DNA from: Dendrocalamus latiflorus
Lineage: Eukaryota > Streptophyta > Magnoliopsida > Poales > Poaceae
Assembly: GCA_017311315.1 (NCBI GenBank)
Contig: CM029672.1
Location: 11,326,463 to 11,390,462 of the forward strand
Length of the DNA stretch: 64,000 nucleotides
Direction: 5' to 3'
This document shows positions 32,638 through 42,851 of this stretch, in pieces (positions within the stretch are counted from its first letter, which is position 1; each line of letters starts with the position of its first letter). Both the position numbers and the translations under genes were made by a program. Under the pieces are notes generated by a model that saw nothing but the letters and a program-made list of their open reading frames with translations, was not told where the DNA came from and searched no databases.

Positions 32638-34261
32638 ATGGCTGCCTCTGTTATGGCGTCCCTGGCTCTGAAACCATCTCCATCTCCATTGCTGGAACGG
32701 TCGAAGCTCCAAGGCGCACGGCCAACGGCAAGACCATCGTTACTCATTGTGGCCAAGAAAGCGAAGAAGATCCAGACTTCCCAACCCTACGGTCAGTAAA
32801 TGCAGCAAAAATCAGAGTTGGAAACTGTAAATATTAGGCTTGGAAGCAACTGAATTAACATGAAATGTATGCCCCTGTTTCATGCACACAAATAGACAAG
32901 TGAGTCTTATGAATCTTCTTTTTCATATGGAAAGGGTAATAAAGAATTTGTAGTGAACAAAACTATATATTCTACCGTTCTTTTAATCATCTAGTGGCGT
33001 AAGTTTCAGCTGTAAATAATAAACAATTGATGAATAAACAAACAGAATTCATGACTCTTAACACAAGGCATATTAGAAAAACCATTTACTCTCATAAAGT
33101 ATAAAAGATGACGTACTTATCTTTGCATAAGGTTAGGTATATTGTGACTTCATTTGAATCCGTAAAGTGCAGAATTTGGTGTGTCATAACTTTATAAGCA
33201 TCTGTAAGCTCAGTACGCCATAGAAATAGAGGTTCTTTTCAGCTGCGGCTGATGACTTATAACTGCGGCCTATGATTTTGGCCTTAATATAAACGCTTAT
33301 GCGAACGAACCAAATACTGATAAACTTATTCGAAAAGGTTATTCCGATAAGCCACTTATAAAAAAGCGAAAATGCTGTCCCATTTATTTGTTCGAAGAAA
33401 TGATAAGTCATAAATTTTAAAAAAATAGACTATATATTGTTATGGCACTTCTGTCCTCCTGGCAACAAACATGTTCAACGCTTAAATTTATGGTATAACA
33501 GTGTCATCCTGTTCACAAGGAGTAGCACTCCCCATGAATTTACCTTCTCACAAATTTATGGCATGTCACCATCTAGGGCCTGCTGGAGGAGTGGTATTCA
33601 AGGAAGGTGTTGATGCATCTGGAAGGGCAGCTACGGTCAGTGATAAGCTCAGACAAGCATAGTGGACAAAATTATCATTGTTCATAACTTAATATTATTC
33701 CACTTTAATCAGGGAAAGGGTCTTTACCAGTTTTCCAACAAGTATGGAGCAAATGTTGATGGGTACAGGTAAAAACTCGCCAACCCAATAAAGAACAGTA
33801 CCGACAATTTTTTCAAAAGGATTAAGGAGAAAGCATGTGAGTGAGTATAAGGAGAAATGCAGAGATCTAGATGGATGATGAAAAGTGAAATACCTACCAA
33901 TTGTCAGTAAAAACAAATAACAACAAAATTCACAGATCATCCATCGATTTCAATTTTCGTGACATTTAATTGGTTCCTACTGTATTGCAGCCCAATATAC
34001 AGCCCAGAAGAATGGTCTTCAAGTGGTGATGTTTATGTTGGAGGTAAGCATAAACAGACATCCCGAAACAAGAATGTTTCCATTGCACACTGCTTCTTTA
34101 GATGTGTCAGAAGATGTTGATTATATCGCAAATCATAAATTTACCTTCCTTTCTTGGTTTACACAGGAAAGACAGGACTGCTTCTCTGGGCAGTCACTCT
34201 TGCTGGAATTCTGCTGGGCGGAGCTCTTCTCGTCTACAATACTAGTGCCTTGGCTTCTTGA
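32638..34261 (+). CDS. psbR: Photosystem II 10-kDa protein PsbR, copy 1
   Basis: Five exons: 32638-32791, 33577-33635, 33713-33768, 33991-34043 and 34167-34261, all with GT-AG introns and a continuous frame (138 residues). The N-terminus (MAASVMASLALKPSPSP) is a Ser/Ala/Pro-rich chloroplast transit peptide with mature sequence starting near AKKAKKIQTSQPYG. The centre has the PsbR hallmarks GVDASGR, KYGANVDGY and PIYSPEEWS; the C-terminus has one membrane span (LLLWAVTLAGILLGGALLVY) ending NTSALAS. PsbR is a thylakoid subunit of photosystem II needed for stable oxygen-evolving-complex assembly. Length matches the family. A TATA box and G-box lie upstream. A second intact copy follows at 37683. 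Confidence 0.95.
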
Positions 34262-34915
34262 AGCCTAGGTACAGCAAACTATGTACCAAATGATGTATAT
34301 ATAATCTAGATTAGAACTGTAACCAATTATGTACCTGGACTTAAGTACCAGTATGATCAATGAATGAGACCGATAAATACGTAATGTTCTAAGTAGCTCC
34401 ATGGTGCAACCACGATTTAGCAAGCAATACAATGCTAACTGGTTCTAGGGGGAAATGTTAGAAATTCTACAAACTTGGCACTTGATTTATTATAATTTAT
34501 AGAGCTGAACAATTTATTCTGTAAGTAAAAAAGAAAAAGAAAGAAGTCCTGGTAACATATCCTCAAGTATTGCATCTCATTTCCTCGCAAAAAAAAAAGG
34601 TATTTCATATCGTTCTCAAAAAGGTTTTTCATATCCTTCTCGAGTATTACGACAGAATCAACAAAATCAGGTATCATAAAGCACTGTGTACATCAGCAGA
34701 AGTACAAACCCGAAAAAATTGATAGTCTTAATAGTATATTCATAGTCTTGACAACACCAAAAAGATACTCTGCTGTTTTAGTTTCCAAATGCTGTCCAGG
34801 ATGCTTCTCTTGAGAATCTCAATTGTTCATCATGACGTTTGGGTTCAAGATCAAAAGCCTAATGACGCTCTCCATTTTTATTTTACCTTTTAGAAAATTT
34901 CCTACCTACATGTAT
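34262..34915. other. psbR-1 3' UTR and downstream spacer
   Basis: The first part is the 3' UTR. Homology to copy 2 continues (GTACATCAGCAGAAGTACAAA at 34690-34710 and 48687-48707), so the duplicated unit extends at least 450 bases past the stop. No other gene. Confidence 0.55.
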
Positions 34916-34920
34916 ACTAC

Positions 34921-36607
34921 TGAGAGACCATGTGGTCGTGCTCCATGAGAGTGATGAGTAATTGACAAAGGTTTAGGTCAGTCGAGTTTGGTTTGAGTGG
35001 TTCGGAGTCGAGTTGTTGCGTGGCGCAATCGGGCTCGGTCGGTCTTTGGTCAAATCTGGTCATTTGGGTTTAGGATGCATATTCTAATGTTTTGACAGGT
35101 TTTGACTTCATCTGTGGTAAGTGTAATGGTATTTACGCTTTCATGTGTCGAGCGGTGCTATTTGAAGTGTTTCTTGTCTGTGTGACTGCAGGACGTCGAG
35201 TTGGAGTCGTGGCGAGACACGGTGGACCGGACTAGGCGCAGGTGGCGCTGAGGTCAGAACGGTCGGGATGTGTCGAAGACGACATGGACTCGAGGTGGTT
35301 GCGAGGCGTGCGAGGCAAGGAGCGCGGAAGCTTCCCGGAAGGTGCAGAAGGGGCGAATCGGGAAATTCGCAAGGCTGCACAAGCGGGAGCGGGCTCCGTT
35401 GGACGTAGCGGGCGTAACGGGGCGGAGACCCGTTAGCCAGGCGCTATAAAAGGAGAGGAGGGGCTGCATGCCCTCCTTGAGCATTTGTGTGAGGATTAGG
35501 GTTTTAGAGTCAAAAGAGGCTTTAGGAAGGTTGTTTCCTTTAGCTCTTTAGTTGGTGTGAGTTGGTGGAGGCAGAGTAGTGCTCCCTCTGTAGCTTCATC
35601 GATGCTTTCTATGTGAGACTCCTCTCTTGTGTGTTCTTCCTCCCAAGATGTGTGATTCTTGGTGTTCTTGAGGATTGAGAGGAGAGGGATTGAGTTGAGA
35701 GCTTGTAATCTTCCTTTTGTATCAAGTCGGGGTATCGGGACTCCTCTGTATTCCTTGTGATTCAAGAAATGAAAAACTGAAGTTTGCCTTCTCTGTTCGT
35801 AGCCTTTGTTCATCGTTTTTCCTTTTTGCAAGATTTCTTGATTTTCGTTATCTCGAGTTCTTGCTTGCTGGAGAGTACCAAAATGGGTTGCTATGACATG
35901 GGTGGTGCTCAAAAGCCATTTGGCTATTTAATCCCAAGAGCAAACCGAGTTTGATTCTCAGTTTTCTTTTTTGGCCTGCTCTGTTCTTGTTCTTCGTTTC
36001 TTGGTTTTGGTCCAGATTTTGATTCCCTTGTTAAGATGGCTTGAAATTTGGTATGAAGAGTCCAGAGGCTATTAATTAGCTTCCCTCAAAATTTCATAGC
36101 CAAAGGATCAACGGTTGGGGAGTTATTTGGTTTTTGGCTCGGTTCTTGCAAGATTTCAGATTTTTACCCAAATCTGAAATTCTTGATTCTTGGAGTGGAT
36201 TTCTTGTTATTGACTTTTGGCTTAGTCTTCTGGGAGTGTTCCCTAGCTATCCTCAAAGTTTCCCAAGCCAAGAATCCAAGAATCATTGCGAATCTCTCAG
36301 TTTTCAGAAAATCCCGTTTGCTGTTTTTCTCGAGAGGTACTACCGCTCCTGGAGAGGTACTACCGCTTGGACCAGCGGTACTACCGCCCGTCACAGCGGT
36401 ACTACCGCTTGAGGCCAGATTTTTCCCGATTTGATTTTTCTCGTTTGCTGATCTCTGTATTTGTGTTTTTCCTGCTGCTGGGGTGTCTTGTGAGCACTGG
36501 TCTTCTACCTTCATAGCTCCCATAGCTATTGGAGAAGAAGATACGTGTTGGGGGCGATTTTTAGAAAGCGACATTCACCCCCCCTCTGTCGCCATTTCGG
36601 TCCAACA
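34921..36607 (+). mobile_element. Solo LTR C (1.69 kb) between the psbR copies
   Basis: Starts TGAGAGACCATG and ends CCATTTCGGTCCAACA, flanked by a perfect ACTAC duplication (34916-34920, 36608-36612). A TATA box (TATAAAA, 35445-35451) is followed by a GAGGAGGGGCTGC leader. The end ACATTCACCCCCCCTCTGTCGCC resembles those of LTRs A and B. Four GGTACTACCGC motifs occur at 36345-36410, here downstream of the TATA box. No internal retrotransposon sequence. Confidence 0.9.
35445..35451 (+). promoter_or_regulatory. TATA box of solo LTR C
   Basis: TATAAAA in CAGGCGCTATAAAAGGAG; GC-rich upstream DNA as in an LTR U3. It points toward psbR-2, 2.2 kb away. Confidence 0.5.
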
Positions 36608-36878
36608 ACTACTCTGTGTTAATTATGTTGCAAAATAAAGAGTGCTGGCCGTACATGCAACCTGCAGGACTATTCACAAAAGAAACTTGAAATAAAGAGT
36701 GTCATCATGATATCACATCATAAAGGACTCTTCATTGTGATAGAACTGTCTTGCCACTTATCCTCTTGAGTTTATTGGCAGGTTATAACCCATGAAAACT
36801 TAATTGCCCTCTTAAATAAGATGCACCTGGTGAGAAATCAGGCTGCTTTACAAAGATTAAGAACTTGATCCCTACAGG

Positions 36879-37262
36879 CAGGGATAGAAAAACAGGTGGT
36901 TACCGGCCGGTAACCAGAAAAATCGGTGGGAACCAGTAGCTAAAAAACCAGTCAAAAATTTTCAAATGTAAAGATACATTTATAACTGCATAATGCACTT
37001 TCTAGATTGATTTAGACTTTTTTTGTGGTAGATCACCTATTGTATGAACTAAATATGCATCAATTATTGTACTCCCAAGTTTTTTATCGGTTTTTCCCTT
37101 TTTTAGCGATTTTTCCTTTTTTTTCCCCCCGGTAACTAGAACGGTTACCGGTTTTAAAACAGCCCAAATTCAAATTTTGACATTTGGATTTCAACCGGGT
37201 CTTTTTTTCCGGTAACCAACTGCCAGGTGGGAACTTCTCTAGAACCAATATTTCTATCCCTG
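36879..37262. mobile_element. hAT MITE (384 bp) with 8-bp TSD
   Basis: Terminal inverted repeats CAGGGATAGAAA and TTTCTATCCCTG are flanked by CCTACAGG on both sides (36871-36878, 37263-37270). Interior has GGTTACCGGCCGGTAACC and its relatives. Shares an inner block (AATTTTCAAATG...TAATGCA...GATTTAG...TTATTG) with the element at 52106-52829, so they are one family. Confidence 0.9.
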
Positions 37263-37270
37263 CCTACAGG

Positions 37271-37604
37271 CACAAGCCTACAACAATTAATACATGTCCT
37301 TTTAAATATTAAGAAAATATTTGGATTATGATTATAGAATTGGATATCAAATAGTCAGAACTCGCACTTGGTAAAAATTGACTCACAAAAGAACAGACAA
37401 AATTTCTCAATCAAGGGAACAAGGAAGCAGATTCTGAGGATTATCCCATTACCAGCTAGATGTTTCCTTCAAATTCTATCATCTTCAGTTGGTCATGTGA
37501 AGGACAGTTGGTCATGTGGTCCATGAGCGTATGACACCACATAGCAACTGACACTTGTCAAACACAGCTTAGTCACTTGCTGGTACTTCCAACCTGCCTT
37601 TTTG
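37271..37604. other. psbR-2 promoter region
   Basis: From about 37390 it is homologous to the psbR-1 upstream region. Two GGTCATGTG boxes (37512-37519 and 37531-37538) stand where copy 1 has the perfect G-box GGTCACGTG. Confidence 0.6.
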
Positions 37605-37612
37605 TATTTAAA
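37605..37612 (+). promoter_or_regulatory. TATA box of psbR-2
   Basis: TATTTAAA, 71 bases before the ATG, in the same context as in copy 1. Confidence 0.7.
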
Positions 37613-37682
37613 GTAAGCATTACACATAAGTTAGCCAAGAAAAAAAAGACTGACAACAAAAGGAAGAAAGAGTGTCATATGC

Positions 37683-40600
37683 ATGTCGGCCTCTGTCATG
37701 GCTTGTATGGCTCTGAAAACATCTCCATCTCCATTCTTGGGACGATCGCGGCTCCGAGGCATCCAGCCATCAGCAAGACCATCATCGCTCAGAGTAATGG
37801 CCAAAAAAGCAAAGAAGATACAGACTTCTCAACCTTTCGGTCAGTACATGCGATAAATCTATCATTGGAAACTATACTATAGAAGTTAAGTAATTGACAT
37901 AGTAACTGAGTTGCCCCTTGTTTCATGCGTGCACATGCATACCTTTCTTTTTAAGTGACTATCTAAAGAATTTCTTCAAGGAAAAAAAGAGAACTAGTAT
38001 GTCTACAGGATGGCAATATCCATATAGCACCATCCTTTAGTATATCATATAGCAAGTTATGAATTTGTACTTGTTAACATCTAGGGCCTGGGGGAGGATT
38101 GAACTTGAAGGATGGCATTGATGCATCTGGAAGGCCAGTCAAGGTTAGTGTTGAGAATTAAGATTGAAAAAGAAAAAGAAACATTGACAACAATACAATC
38201 GCTCATGAGCTCATCACTTAATATTGTTCCATTTTAATCAGGGGAAGGGTGTCTACCAGTTTGCCAGCAAGTATGGAGCAAATGTTGATGGGTACAGGTA
38301 AAACATTCACCTCAATGGCTCAATCCAGCAACCAGCAACCTATTTTTCTTTCTTAAGGATAAATTAAGAACTAAATACAAGGCCTGGTACTAGTGTTAGA
38401 CAACGAGTTGACAAAAAGAAAGTAGAAATACAAGATTATAAAGATGTGACTGTTAGATGTGTATTTCATACCTGTGTATTTACCCCATTGTATAAGGGGT
38501 TTTGTGCATATTTGCCACACCTGTACATGTATATATATTGGCCTATTGGCCTCATAATGGATACACACAATATTCATAACATGGTATCAGAGCCTAAGTT
38601 TCATACCTAGCCTCCGTTCGTTTTCCGCTGCTGCTGCCCCCGGGAGGATCGATCTCTGCTCCTGGGGGCGGCCATCTTCACGCCGGCTTGTGGGCGAATC
38701 CGTGCTGGATCTGCGTCTGCGTCGGCACCCCGCGTCCGCCTTGGGCGGCCATCTCTCCCGGTCGCCGTGCCCACGCTGCTGGCCCTCTTCGCCGTCGGTT
38801 TCACCGATCTCGGGCTGCCGCCGCTCTGCTTGGCGCCGCCGTCCCCCTGCCGGATCCTGCGAGCCCGCGTCAGTTCCGGACGCATCCAGCCTCCTTGCGC
38901 CAGATCCGAGCCGCCAGGCTCTTCATCGCCACCGGATCCTGCCTCTACACGCCGGGTCCCACCGCCGGGCTCTTCATCGCCACCCGATCCGGCCTCTCCG
39001 CGCCGGATCCCGCCGCCGGGCTCTTCATCACCACCAGATGCCGCGCGGCGCCGCCTCCCTCTGGCTCTCTTCACGCCAGGGTGTTCCGCCGCCGCCACTC
39101 TCGGGTCGCCGCCGCCCTCTGGGATCCCCGCCACCGGATCCGTCGCTGCCAGGGGTGAGCTTCGCCCCCGACCTCTCCGCCTTGACCACCGGCCGCCGAC
39201 TCCTTTTCTCTCGCCGCCCCTCTGCTCGGGCTGGCTCTTCTTCGCCTCGAGTCACGCGTGGGTGTGAAGAGCGAGAGGGGATCGGGTGTGCAGAAAGAAA
39301 TAGAGGGGAGAGGGGATCGGGTGTGCAGAGAGAAATAGAGGGGAGAGGTGGATTTTAAGGGGTTTTTCGTTTTCTTTTGCTGATTTCTTTTCGGCAGTCT
39401 TTAGCTATTTTTCGTGAGTCTTTTCGTTGCATCCATCCAAGTCCGTAGTTTCTAATCTTTCGTTCGTCCAAGCCGTGCGAGTCCACAAATTTATTGTCTG
39501 ATGATTTTTCTCGACATACATGGATATACTTTATGGCATCTCGTAGTGAGGTTTTATCTATCTACAAGACTTTTGCCACCATGATTCGCACTCAGTTTGA
39601 CTCTCCTATTCGTGTTTTTCGTGCTGATTCCGCTGGAGAGTACTTGTCGGGAGCCCTTCGTGGTTTTCTTGCTGAGCAGGGCACTCTCTCTCAGTTTTCT
39701 TGTCCAGGTGCTCATGCTCAGAATGGTATGGCTGAACGCAAGCATCGTCATCTTCTTGAGACAGCTCGTGCTCTCATGATTGCTTCTGCTGTTCCACCAC
39801 ATTTCTGGGCTGAGGTTGTTTCTACTGCCACGTTCTTGATCAACATTCAGCCATCTTCTGCTCTTCAGGGTGGGATCCCAGTTGAGCGTCTCTGTGGCCA
39901 GACTCCTGATTATTCCAGTCTTCGTCTCTTTGGGTGTGTGCTATGTTCTTCTTGCACCTCGTGAGCGCACCAAACTGACCGCTCAGTCAGTTGAGTGCGT
40001 TTTTCTGGGATACAGTGCTGAGCACAAGGGATACCGTTGTTGGGATCCTGTTGGCCGACGGATGCGGATTTCTCGGGATGTTACTTTTGATGAGTCTCGT
40101 CCTTTCTATCCTCGTCCTTCTCCTTCCTCGACTTCAGCATCTGTTGTTGAGCCACTTTCATTTCTGACTTTTCCTTCCAGTCCTATAGTCACCACCCTAC
40201 CACAGCCTTTGGCCTCTCTGGTGCCTCCTTCTCAGTCAGCACCTTCCTCACCACCGGCATCCTCTCCCGAGGTTTCTTCTGATCTTGTTCCTTCTTATCC
40301 TCTCTACTATACTCGTCGTCCGCGAGTTGAGGTTCCTTCTGATATGCCCTCTCCTTCTGCCGAGTCATCCCCTTCGGTTTCTCCTCGTTATACACTTCGC
40401 GATCGCCAGTCTATTCGGCCTCCTGAGCGTTTTGGTTTTGCTGCCACTGCTCTTGCCGAACCGATTTCTTATCGTGATGCTGTTGTTCATCAGGAGTGGC
40501 AGCATGCGATGGCGGAGGAGATCGCTGCCCTTGAGCGTACTGGCACGTGGGATCTTGTTCCTCTTCCTGCACGTGTTACTCCTATCACGTGCAAGTGGGT

Positions 40601-42468
40601 GGTTTTCAGCAGGAGCATGGTCGTGACTATGATGAGACTTTTACTCCCGTCGTTCACATGACCACCGTTCGCACTCTTCTTGCTGTGGCCTCTGTTCGAC
40701 AGTGGTCTATCTCTCAGTTGGACGTCAAGAATGTCTTTCTCAATGGTGAGTTGCGTGAGGAGGTCTACATGCAGCCACCCCCTGGTTATTCTGTTCCTGA
40801 GGGTATGGTTTGTCGTCTTCGCCAATCTCTTTATGGCCTCAAGCAAGCTCCTCGTGCCTGGTTTGATCGTTTCTCCTCTGTTGTCACTGCAGCTGGTTTT
40901 TCGGCGAGTGCTCATGATCCTGCTCTTTTTATCCACACTCCCTCTCGTGGTCGGACGCTTCTCCTTTAGTATGTTGATGATATGATCATTACTGGAGATG
41001 ATCCTCAGTATATCACTTTTGTCAAGGAGCGGCTTCATGAGTAGTTTCTTATGTCTAATCTGGGTCCTCTTCATTACTTTCTTGGGATTGAGATTATTTC
41101 TGCCCCTGAGGGTTTCTATCTGTCCCAAGAAAAGTATATCCAGAATCTTCTTGATCGTGCCTCTCTTACTGATCAGCGGACAGCTGAGACTCCCATGGAG
41201 CTTAATGTTCATCTTCGTCCCACTGATGGTGAGCCTCTTGCTGATTCTACTCGCTATCGTCATCTTGTTGGGAGTCTTGTTTATCTTGGTGTCACTCGTC
41301 CTGACATTTCGTACCCTGTGCATATCTTGAGTCAGTTTGTTTCCACTCCTACTCAGCTCCACTATAGTCATCTTCTTCGTGTTCTACGATATCTTCGTGG
41401 AACTATCTCTCGTCGTCTCTTTTTCCCTCGTTCCAACTCCTTACAGCTCCAGGCATATTCAAATGCCACCTGGGCTAGTGATCCCTCTGATCGTCGGTCT
41501 CTCTCTGCTTATTGTGTTTTTCTTGGTGGTTCTCTCATTGCTTGGAAGACTAAGAAGCAGACAGCAGTTTCTCGTTCGAGTGCTGAGGCTGAGTTGTGAG
41601 CTATGGCTTTGTTGACTGCAGAGGTTACTTGGCTACGGTGGTTACTTGAGGATTTTGGTGTTTCTGTCTCTGCACCGACTCCTCTTTTGTCTGACAGTAC
41701 AGGTGCTATTAGCATTGCTAAAGATCCGGTGAAGCATGAGCTTACAAAGCATATTGGTGTTGATGCTTCCTACATGCGGACACAGGTGCAGGACCAGATT
41801 GTTGCTCTTCAGTATGTGCCTTCCGAGCTTCAGTTGGCAGATTTCTTCACAAAGGCACAAACCAGGGCTCAGCACAGTTTTCATCTCTCCAAACTTCATG
41901 TTGTTGATTCACCATAAGTTTGAGGGGGGTGTTAGATGTGTATTTCATACCTGTGTATTTACCCCATTGTATAAGGGGTTTTGTGCATATTTGCCACACC
42001 TGTACATGTATATATATTGGCCTATTGGCCTCATAATGGATACACACAATATTCATAACAGTGACAAGAAGGAAAAGGTCTACCTAGTACCTATTGCACT
42101 GTAAGTAAGAAACAAAGAAAAGAATAACACGCAGATTTCATATATTGCTTCAATTTTCATGACATATATTTTGTATGTCTTTATTGTAGCCCAATATATA
42201 ACCCAGAAGAATGGTCTCCAACTGGTGAGGTTTATGTTGGAGGTAAGTACAGACTACAGACAACCATCCCAAAACAACAATCTTAAAGTGCTCACTGCTA
42301 CTTGAAAATATCAGATGTTTCAGTTCCCAAAGCACATAATAAGTACATAACCTTCATCCCTAGATTTATGCAGGAAAAACAGGGTTGTTGCTGTGGGTAG
42401 TCACTCTTGCTGGAATTCTGCTGGGTGGTGCTCTTCTTATCTACAATACTAGTGCCTTGGCTTCTTAA
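37683..42468 (+). CDS. psbR: Photosystem II 10-kDa protein PsbR, copy 2
   Basis: Five exons: 37683-37839, 38085-38143, 38242-38297, 42190-42242 and 42374-42468; frame continuous, 139 residues, GT-AG borders at all introns. Transit peptide begins MSASVMACMALKTSPSP; mature part has QTSQPFG, GIDASGR, QFASKYGANVDGY, PIYNPEEWS, and the membrane span LLLWVVTLAGILLGGALLIY ending NTSALAS. Changes from copy 1 in the mature part are mostly conservative, suggesting constraint after duplication. Intron 3 is 3.9 kb because of a Copia insertion in the same orientation as the gene; a second Copia sits antisense 14 bases after the stop. Whether it still makes correct mRNA is unknown. Confidence 0.9.
38451..38581 (+). 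repeat. 5' LTR of the intronic Copia (131 bp)
   Basis: TG...CA ends, identical to 41930-42060. It contains TATATATAT at 38529-38537 that may serve as the TATA element. Confidence 0.9.
38582..38594 (+). promoter_or_regulatory. tRNA-iMet primer-binding site
   Basis: TGGTATCAGAGCC directly after the 5' LTR. Confidence 0.9.
38600..39360 (+). repeat. GC-rich, repeat-bearing segment replacing gag
   Basis: About 760 bases, far richer in GC than the flanks. It contains three roughly 50-bp units starting GCCGGGCTCTTCATCGCCAC (38910-39050) and a 37-bp tandem pair with GGGATCGGGTGTGCAGA (39277-39351). Long overlapping frames on both strands are low-complexity Pro/Arg/Ser. No gag motif is seen. It may be a 5' leader or captured DNA. 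Confidence 0.6.
39490..41917 (+). pseudogene. Broken Copia pol (integrase part, RT, RNase H)
   Basis: Integrase core from SDDFSRHTWIYF to AQNGMAERKHRHLL (N-terminal zinc region missing), a frame change near 39950, CVFLGYSAEHKGYRCWDP, a deletion of RT start near 40600, QLDVKNVFLNGELREEVYMQ and LYGLKQAPRAWF, then TAG before YVDDMIITGDD (40968), a second TAG at 41042, LGPLHYFLGIEI, RPDISYPVHILSQF, SSAEAEL, TGA at 41597, and SKDPVKHELTKHI-type RNase H end. At least three stops and two frame or deletion breaks. Confidence 0.85.
41930..42060 (+). repeat. 3' LTR of the intronic Copia
   Basis: Identical to 38451-38581. Preceded by the polypurine run TTTGAGGGGGG. Confidence 0.9.
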
Positions 42469-42482
42469 AGCCTGGGTGTAGC

Positions 42483-42843
42483 TGTTAGGCGCTGGATTCT
42501 TGCTCTTGGTGATAGCAAGATCCTTACTCTCATCGAGAGGATGAACACTTGGAGATAGGGCAATTTTCTAAGTTTATTTCTCACACAATGCCATGACAAC
42601 CTGAGGGGTTGGGGATACAAATTTATAGGCTGTTAACCAAGCATATGCTAAGATGCTAGTCTAAGATGCTGTCCTAGATGCTAGTCAAGATGTTGTCCTA
42701 GATGCTAAGATGCTGTCCTAGCTGCTAAGATGCTAGTCTAAGATGCTGTCCTAGATGCTAGTCAAGATGTTGTCCTAAGGGCAGCAAAAACACCATGTGA
42801 TGTAGCCCCACAAGCACCAGCCAACACAGAGACTTATCCATCA
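42483..42843 (-). repeat. 3' LTR of the antisense Copia
   Basis: 361 bp. Its centre (about 42650-42780) is a minisatellite of GATGCTGTCCTAGATGCTAGTCAA-like units whose number differs from the other LTR. Confidence 0.9.
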
Positions 42844-42851
42844 CTCTCCCC

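Larger units (their letters stand above)
38451..42060 (+). mobile_element. Copia element in intron 3 of psbR-2, identical LTRs
   Basis: LTRs 38451-38581 and 41930-42060 (131 bp) are identical by eye, start TGTTAGATG and end TTCATAACA. GTGAC duplicates flank it (38446-38450, 42061-42065). PBS TGGTATCAGAGCC follows the 5' LTR, and the polypurine run TTTGAGGGGGG precedes the 3' LTR. The gag, protease and integrase N-terminus are absent; instead there is a GC-rich stretch with tandem repeats (38600-39360). The pol that remains is broken. Identical LTRs with a dead pol imply a recent insertion mobilised by proteins of another copy. Confidence 0.9.

Noticed and set aside
32622..32837. A 71-residue frame over the psbR-1 first exon
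   Set aside because: It is out of frame with the PsbR transit peptide and crosses the exon 1 splice donor.
38688..39358. Overlapping frames of 156-222 residues in the intronic Copia
   Set aside because: Three frames and both strands are open at once over low-complexity GC-rich repeats; no conserved domain. Kept only as a repeat feature.
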